From: Pseudomonas azerbaijanoccidentalis
Lineage (GTDB): Bacteria; Pseudomonadota; Gammaproteobacteria; Pseudomonadales; Pseudomonadaceae
DNA: 64,000 nucleotides
Assembly: GCF_019145495.1 (NCBI RefSeq)
Contig: NZ_JAHSTU010000007.1
Coordinates: 1-64,000, forward strand
Direction: 5' to 3'
Under the pieces are notes generated by a model. It was not told where the DNA came from. It did not search any database and saw only the letters and a list, made by a program, of their open reading frames with translations. Both the position numbers and the translations under genes were made by a program. Positions 60,418 to 64,000 of the stretch are shown here, one piece after another; position 1 is the first letter of the stretch, and every line of letters begins with the position of its first letter.

Positions 60418-61617
60418 GTGGCTGGCAACAAAGACATTCCCAAGGTTAAAAACCCACCTTCCGGTGACGGCCATCACGTCACCTACCGCTTCATGACGCC
60501 CAGCGAACTGGCTGAGCGCGAAGCTCGGCAAAATGCCTACGAGGCCATGCTCGCCAGGCAAGACGAATACATGCGCAATCTCCAGGTTGCCGAGGTCGGA
60601 CAGAAACCGGTTCAAGTCGGATGCGTCTTCGCCAAATCCTGCAAGCTGCCGGATGCGGTCATCAATTACTCCAATCCCTCGGGGATGGTGCCGACCGACA
60701 GCCTTCAGGACTACGGCGAGATCGCCTGGCTCGGCGCTCGGGAAGTGGACGATGGCGGTCTGTTAAATCTGCAGACGGTCAGCGGCTCTACCCTTTCCCT
60801 TGGCATCGGCCGACTTGCACTTCGCGCGCCGGCTGTTGCGGCGCCGGTGGTGAGCGCAGTCAGCGCGGCCGGTTCGACTGCTTTGGCTGCCATGGTCGCT
60901 GTGTTCTGGACACCCAGTCTTGGTGACAGCGCCCTCTATAGCGAAGACCAACTCCGTGCCCTTAAACAGGCCCGCACTCGCGTGCGCCTGCATATCGAAC
61001 AGCAGGCCGACGGCACCCTCAAGGGTTACGGTTTCTACACCGGCAAGAACCGCGATTGGGAAATGGTCGATGTCGTGCAGATCGGTTTGCGCGACAGCCA
61101 ATACGTCGCAGACCTGGGAGAAGGCATCGAACTAATTTGGACCCCGGCTGAAGACGGTTCCGACATTCTCGGCATCCCCAAACTGGAAGCTGCTCCGCAG
61201 GCGCCGCATATCTGGGTTTACCCGCCGACGAAACAGGCTGACAGCATCATCGTGAATCCGGTTTATCCGCCTGAGTACAAGGATTTCATTCTTGTGTTTC
61301 CGGTGGGGTCGGGGGTTAGGCCGGTTTATATCGTTGTCAGTCAAATGGGGGATCATTCGTATTATGACCACCCGAAATCGCTACCCGCTTTCCCCGATGC
61401 AGTTCGAGCAAAATCAAAGTCATCTGTTCAAGGAGGTGGAAGGAAGCGCGCCCGTTGGGTTGACCGTAAAGGACGAATTAATGAGTGGGACTACAAAAGT
61501 AATGCCGTGGAAAATACGACAAACTGGGGATTCACCTTGGTGAATACAATCACATTACCGGCGAGCAAACAAAACCAGCGAAACCGGGTAGGAAAACCTC
61601 AAGAAATTAAGGAGTAA
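60418..61617 (+). CDS. S-type pyocin-domain/colicin E3-like rRNase toxin, C-terminus frameshifted
   Basis: 399 codons with a GTG start after AAGGA. Middle: S-type pyocin domain about 150-310 with a hydrophobic APAVAAPVVSAVSAAGSTAL stretch. Then HPKSLPAFPDA and GGGRKRARWVDRKGRINEWD, the colicin E3-type 16S-rRNase domain. Asp358 and Glu365 match E3 Asp510 and Glu517; Ser361 replaces His513. After Glu365 the frame is wrong: one extra A at 61511-61514 restores EKYDKLGIHLGEYNHITGEQ and the end PGRKTSRN, including the Arg that matches E3 Arg545, stopping at 61610 next to the GGAG of the immunity gene. No receptor-binding domain is present. Confidence 0.82.
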   Translation: MAGNKDIPKVKNPPSGDGHHVTYRFMTPSELAEREARQNAYEAMLARQDEYMRNLQVAEVGQKPVQVGCVFAKSCKLPDAVINYSNPSGMVPTDSLQDYGEIAWLGAREVDDGGLLNLQTVSGSTLSLGIGRLALRAPAVAAPVVSAVSAAGSTALAAMVAVFWTPSLGDSALYSEDQLRALKQARTRVRLHIEQQADGTLKGYGFYTGKNRDWEMVDVVQIGLRDSQYVADLGEGIELIWTPAEDGSDILGIPKLEAAPQAPHIWVYPPTKQADSIIVNPVYPPEYKDFILVFPVGSGVRPVYIVVSQMGDHSYYDHPKSLPAFPDAVRAKSKSSVQGGGRKRARWVDRKGRINEWDYKSNAVENTTNWGFTLVNTITLPASKQNQRNRVGKPQEIKE

Positions 61618-61620
61618 AAC

Positions 61621-61872
61621 ATGCGCTACCTATTAATCACTGGCTTTTATCCGGACGATAAGAAGGACGATTCTTTACAATTCGAATTGGACATTGATGG
61701 CAGTGAACTCAATGAAAAAGTCGCTCAACTCATTGAATCCAAGCCACTTGCTGAAATGGAACCAGGCGAGTTACTTTTGAACGAGTCTCAAGTAACGGCA
61801 CTGTCCGAAATTTTAGGCGTTAGATTTCCTGAGGGCTTGGAGTACTTCATAGGAACTTGTGCCAAGCAATGA
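61621..61872 (+). CDS. Small immunity-associated protein (DUF7683-like)
   Basis: 83 residues, ATG eight bases after GGAG. Acidic, MRYLLITGFYPDDKKDDSLQ, ending FPEGLEYFIGTCAKQ. It resembles small proteins often found behind bacteriocin genes (I associate it with DUF7683), but it is unlike ImmE3. It may be an immunity protein for another toxin of the family, kept as a spare. Confidence 0.65.
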   Translation: MRYLLITGFYPDDKKDDSLQFELDIDGSELNEKVAQLIESKPLAEMEPGELLLNESQVTALSEILGVRFPEGLEYFIGTCAKQ

Positions 61873-61885
61873 AACAGGGTGAGCT

Positions 61886-62140
61886 ATGGGGTTGAAAATA
61901 AGACTTGAGTGGTACGACAAGGAAACCGATCTAGGCGAAGGGGAGGAGCTGTCTCAAGATTTTGGCGATGATGACTCTGTGATCGAGGCGCTTGGTATGC
62001 CAATCGAAAACAATGTAAACAACGGTGGGTTTGACGTTGGTCCGCACTGGGTCAATACGCTTCAATCCCATTTCCTCCATGTCATTCGCTTGTCTACCTA
62101 TGACTACCAAGTGGCGTTTATCTATCGGGACAAATGGTAA
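61886..62140 (+). CDS. Colicin E3-type immunity protein
   Basis: 84 residues, closely matching ImmE3/cloacin immunity proteins: MGLKIRLEWYDKETDLGEGE, SQDFGDDDSVIEALGMPIEN, NVNNGGFDVGPHW. It binds the cytotoxic rRNase domain and blocks it. Where I recall ImmE3 has Cys47 (a specificity residue) this protein has Gly48. It stays intact although the toxin gene is frameshifted. 13 bp after the preceding gene. Confidence 0.92.
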   Translation: MGLKIRLEWYDKETDLGEGEELSQDFGDDDSVIEALGMPIENNVNNGGFDVGPHWVNTLQSHFLHVIRLSTYDYQVAFIYRDKW

Positions 62141-62390
62141 ATCAGGATGATTGCCGGGCCCCACATCCGATGGTTTTTGGGGCTGCTGCGCAGCCCAGCG
62201 GGAGCAAGCTACCCTCGCCATAGTGTCGGTGCTCGACATGGATACTGTGTCGTTGATGGGAATCGCGAACAGGCTCGCTCCTACAGGTTTAGTGGGTTAC
62301 TGGAAATTTGCGGTGTGTTAAAGACAGTGAGTGCAACTCGACTCGCCTCCCGCTATTAATACCCTTCCCCCTCAAGGACCCGAGCCTGCC
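62141..62390. repeat. Gap with REP-like sequences
   Basis: Contains CCCAGCGGGAGCAAGCTACC then CTCGCCAT near 62192-62219, and GCGAACAGGCTCGCTCCTAC near 62267-62286, both REP-like. No gene seen. Confidence 0.6.
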
Positions 62391-63362
62391 ATGAAATTCG
62401 ACCTCGCCTACTGCCTAAGCCTCGACGACAAGTTGTCGATCTATGACGTGCGCGATTTGAATTTCGACGAAACCATGGCGTTCGATTCCGCGAAAGAGCA
62501 TTTCCAGTGTCCCAACGATGCCTGTCGCTTGACCTTTGATGCGGCCAATGTGCTGGGAACGTTCAACGCCAAGAACGTGAATTACGTGCGCACGCCGCAC
62601 TTCAAGAACCTGCCGAGTACCCGGCATGTCGAGGGTTGTCCTTATGTCAGCCTGAAGGCACCGGCGCCGGGTGTGGACGCTGATGGGGCGGAAACGGATG
62701 ACAGTCGTGAGGAGCATTTTCCTTCAGAGTTGTTGCTGACTCGCCGTGCGTATGTGCGCAAATCATCCAGCCCGGTAGCGGGTGCGGATGTTCAACGCGA
62801 CGAGCCACAAATCCCCTCGCAAACCAGCGGCACTGAGCAGCCAAGCCGCGATTCGGCACCCGACAAAACCAGCATCTTCGCCCACCCCGTCGAATGCTTC
62901 GTGTCGAATTTCGACGACAAGGATTTGCTCAAGCGCATGCCGCTGAAGATTGGCGAGCACACTGCGCCCTACGGATCGTTTTTCAAAAAGATCGAATATC
63001 TGCAGGACAACAAGGGCCTGATTTACTGGGGCAAGATCAAGGAGATCAAGGATTACACCCAGAGCTTTCGCATCGATTTCGAGAAAAAAGTCTGGCTGGA
63101 GAAGAAGCCGTATTCGGTCAACGTTTACCTCAGCAAAAAGCTGATCGACACCTACCGTAAGCGCAAGGCATTCCTGGAGGAGATCAAGCACGCCATCGAG
63201 AGCGGGCGGGAACTCTATTGTTTCTTTTATGGCGTGACGCCGGAGTTGAAGCAGGTGCCGAGCAAGAAAAAACCCGAGCAGACGTTCGGGGTGTTCAGCG
63301 CCAGCATCGAGAATCTGGATCACTTTATGGTGCGGGAGGCGCCGGGGTTGGCGGGTAAATAA
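62391..63362 (+). CDS. Hypothetical protein with an N-terminal cysteine motif
   Basis: 323 residues from the ATG at 62391. N-terminal about 95 residues have CPNDACRLTF and HVEGCPYV, a CxxxxC...HxxxC arrangement that may bind zinc, as in CoiA-like or other nuclease-associated proteins. Middle part (about 110-165) is acidic and probably disordered; C-terminal part is a mixed alpha/beta domain (HPVECFVSNFDDKDLLKRMP, IYWGKIK-type strand pattern). No family recognised; not obviously part of the toxin unit. Confidence 0.7.
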   Translation: MKFDLAYCLSLDDKLSIYDVRDLNFDETMAFDSAKEHFQCPNDACRLTFDAANVLGTFNAKNVNYVRTPHFKNLPSTRHVEGCPYVSLKAPAPGVDADGAETDDSREEHFPSELLLTRRAYVRKSSSPVAGADVQRDEPQIPSQTSGTEQPSRDSAPDKTSIFAHPVECFVSNFDDKDLLKRMPLKIGEHTAPYGSFFKKIEYLQDNKGLIYWGKIKEIKDYTQSFRIDFEKKVWLEKKPYSVNVYLSKKLIDTYRKRKAFLEEIKHAIESGRELYCFFYGVTPELKQVPSKKKPEQTFGVFSASIENLDHFMVREAPGLAGK

Positions 63363-63481
63363 ATCGCGCGCCGTTCGTCTGGCCAAAAACACAAATCAAA
63401 AATTGCATTTGATCCCGGCTCAAAACAACTGTACAAAAACACAGTACATTTTGACTCAACACTCTCGAGCCGGAGAACACC

Positions 63482-63799
63482 ATGGCCTCTCAAGCGATGA
63501 AAATCACCCTGGAACGTATCGCCCTTTTCCAATTCACCCCGGCCCACTGCGCCCAGGCCCGAGCGATGCTGGGCTGGAGTGTGGAAGAGTTGTCGCGGGA
63601 GGCTTCGGTGTCTGTCGAAGCCATTGAGCGCTTCGAGGCACAACAGGATGTGCTGGATGTCACGCGGTTGACGCTGGCTTATCGGTTTGAATCGGAAGGG
63701 TTGGTGTTTTTCCCGGGGTTTGCGCCGGGGCGTGGGATGAATTTGAGAGGGTCTACGCCGAATCCGGTGGGGCGGGCGGATTTTGCGATGGTGGAGTGA
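63482..63799 (+). CDS. Helix-turn-helix DNA-binding protein
   Basis: 105 residues with GGAG seven bases upstream. XRE-type helix-turn-helix within residues about 18-50: CAQARAMLGWSVEELSREAS then VSVEAIERFEA. The rest is a short tail (SEGLVFFPGFAPGRGMNL). A small transcriptional regulator, target unknown; it precedes the toxin-like gene at 63846 but is 46 bp away and not the usual antitoxin order. Confidence 0.8.
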   Translation: MASQAMKITLERIALFQFTPAHCAQARAMLGWSVEELSREASVSVEAIERFEAQQDVLDVTRLTLAYRFESEGLVFFPGFAPGRGMNLRGSTPNPVGRADFAMVE

Positions 63800-63845
63800 G
63801 CGAAGTCATCGATTGACGTTTATTCCCATTTAGGTATATTTTCGC

Positions 63846-64000
63846 ATGAATACAAGGAAGCCACTCCTGTGGGTTAGCAGCAGTAAGAAAGATCTGAAGC
63901 AGATGCCCGCAGATGTACAGGATGTTTTTGGTCACGCTCTCGATCTGGCGCAAAGCGGCAAGAAACATCCAGCCGCAACGCCTCTCAAGGGTTTTGGAGG
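63846..64000 (+). CDS. HigB/RelE-type phage-derived toxin, partial
   Basis: Open from the ATG at 63846 to the window end, 51 complete codons. LLWVSSSKKDLKQMPADVQD and HALDLAQSGKKHPAATPLKG match the Gp49-like HigB family of the RelE/ParE superfamily, ribosome-dependent mRNA interferases. An XRE antitoxin gene is expected just past the edge. The rest of the gene is not in the window. Confidence 0.8.
   Translation, partial: MNTRKPLLWVSSSKKDLKQMPADVQDVFGHALDLAQSGKKHPAATPLKGFG

Overview
The window is a Pseudomonas chromosome segment, most likely from the P. fluorescens group. The evidence is: amrZ, rsmA beside a tRNA-Ser and lysC-alaS, the complete arginine succinyltransferase (aru/ast) and arginine/ornithine transport (aot) clusters in the order I recall from P. 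aeruginosa PAO1 (acsA to rsmA), a DUF2790 protein, and interspersed REP/REPIN repeats of the types known from fluorescent pseudomonads.

Layout. (1) 373-13902: an integrated phage-derived element of about 13.5 kb, bounded by 50-bp direct repeats; the right copy lies in a tRNA-Arg(CCU) gene. It holds a tyrosine integrase, excisionase-like and small replication/regulation genes, a clustered 13-bp repeat array, a DUF2280 gene, a DUF5681-like gene, one lambda gpI-like tail gene and cargo (HEPN protein, membrane protein, lipoprotein, CoiA-like nuclease, serine recombinase, DUF6680 protein). Capsid, portal, large terminase and most tail genes are absent, so it is a deleted prophage or a satellite-like element. 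(2) 14.3-23.3 kb: core genes amrZ, mgtE, a SmpA-like envelope protein, two identical tRNA-Arg(ACG), tRNA-Ser(GCU), rsmA, lysC, alaS and a threonine aldolase. (3) 23.4-45.6 kb: an FMN riboswitch with a type II lumazine synthase gene; aruE, a small protein gene, aruB, aruD, aruG, aruF and aruC; argR; aotP, a desuccinylase-like gene, aotM, aotQ and aotJ; and acsA. A 1675-residue dermonecrotic-toxin/LRR protein gene sits between aruC and argR. Candidate ArgR half-sites precede aruC and aotJ. (4) 46.1-48.2 kb: DUF2790 gene and nrdB, with no nrdA in the window.

(5) 48.4-64.0 kb: an accessory island. It starts with a decayed HNH nuclease gene. Then comes a probable DNA-modification and defence system: a C5-cytosine methyltransferase divergent from a vsr-like nuclease, followed by a Z1-domain helicase-like ATPase, a PD-(D/E)XK nuclease, a MORC/MutL-type GHKL ATPase and two uncharacterised proteins. 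The last five genes overlap one another end to end. This matches an architecture predicted computationally (MutL/MORC homologues in restriction-modification systems) and is the main candidate for a poorly characterised system here.

Next is a compact antirepressor cassette: a structured RNA with two short segments complementary to the leader of a 30-codon ORF that overlaps a BRO-N gene, which is the layout of the P1/P7 C4-icd-ant system. After it come a colicin E3-like rRNase gene with a one-base frameshift that removes its C-terminal catalytic end, two small immunity-type genes (one clearly ImmE3-like), a cysteine-containing protein of unknown function, a helix-turn-helix protein and the start of a HigB/RelE-like toxin gene cut by the window edge.
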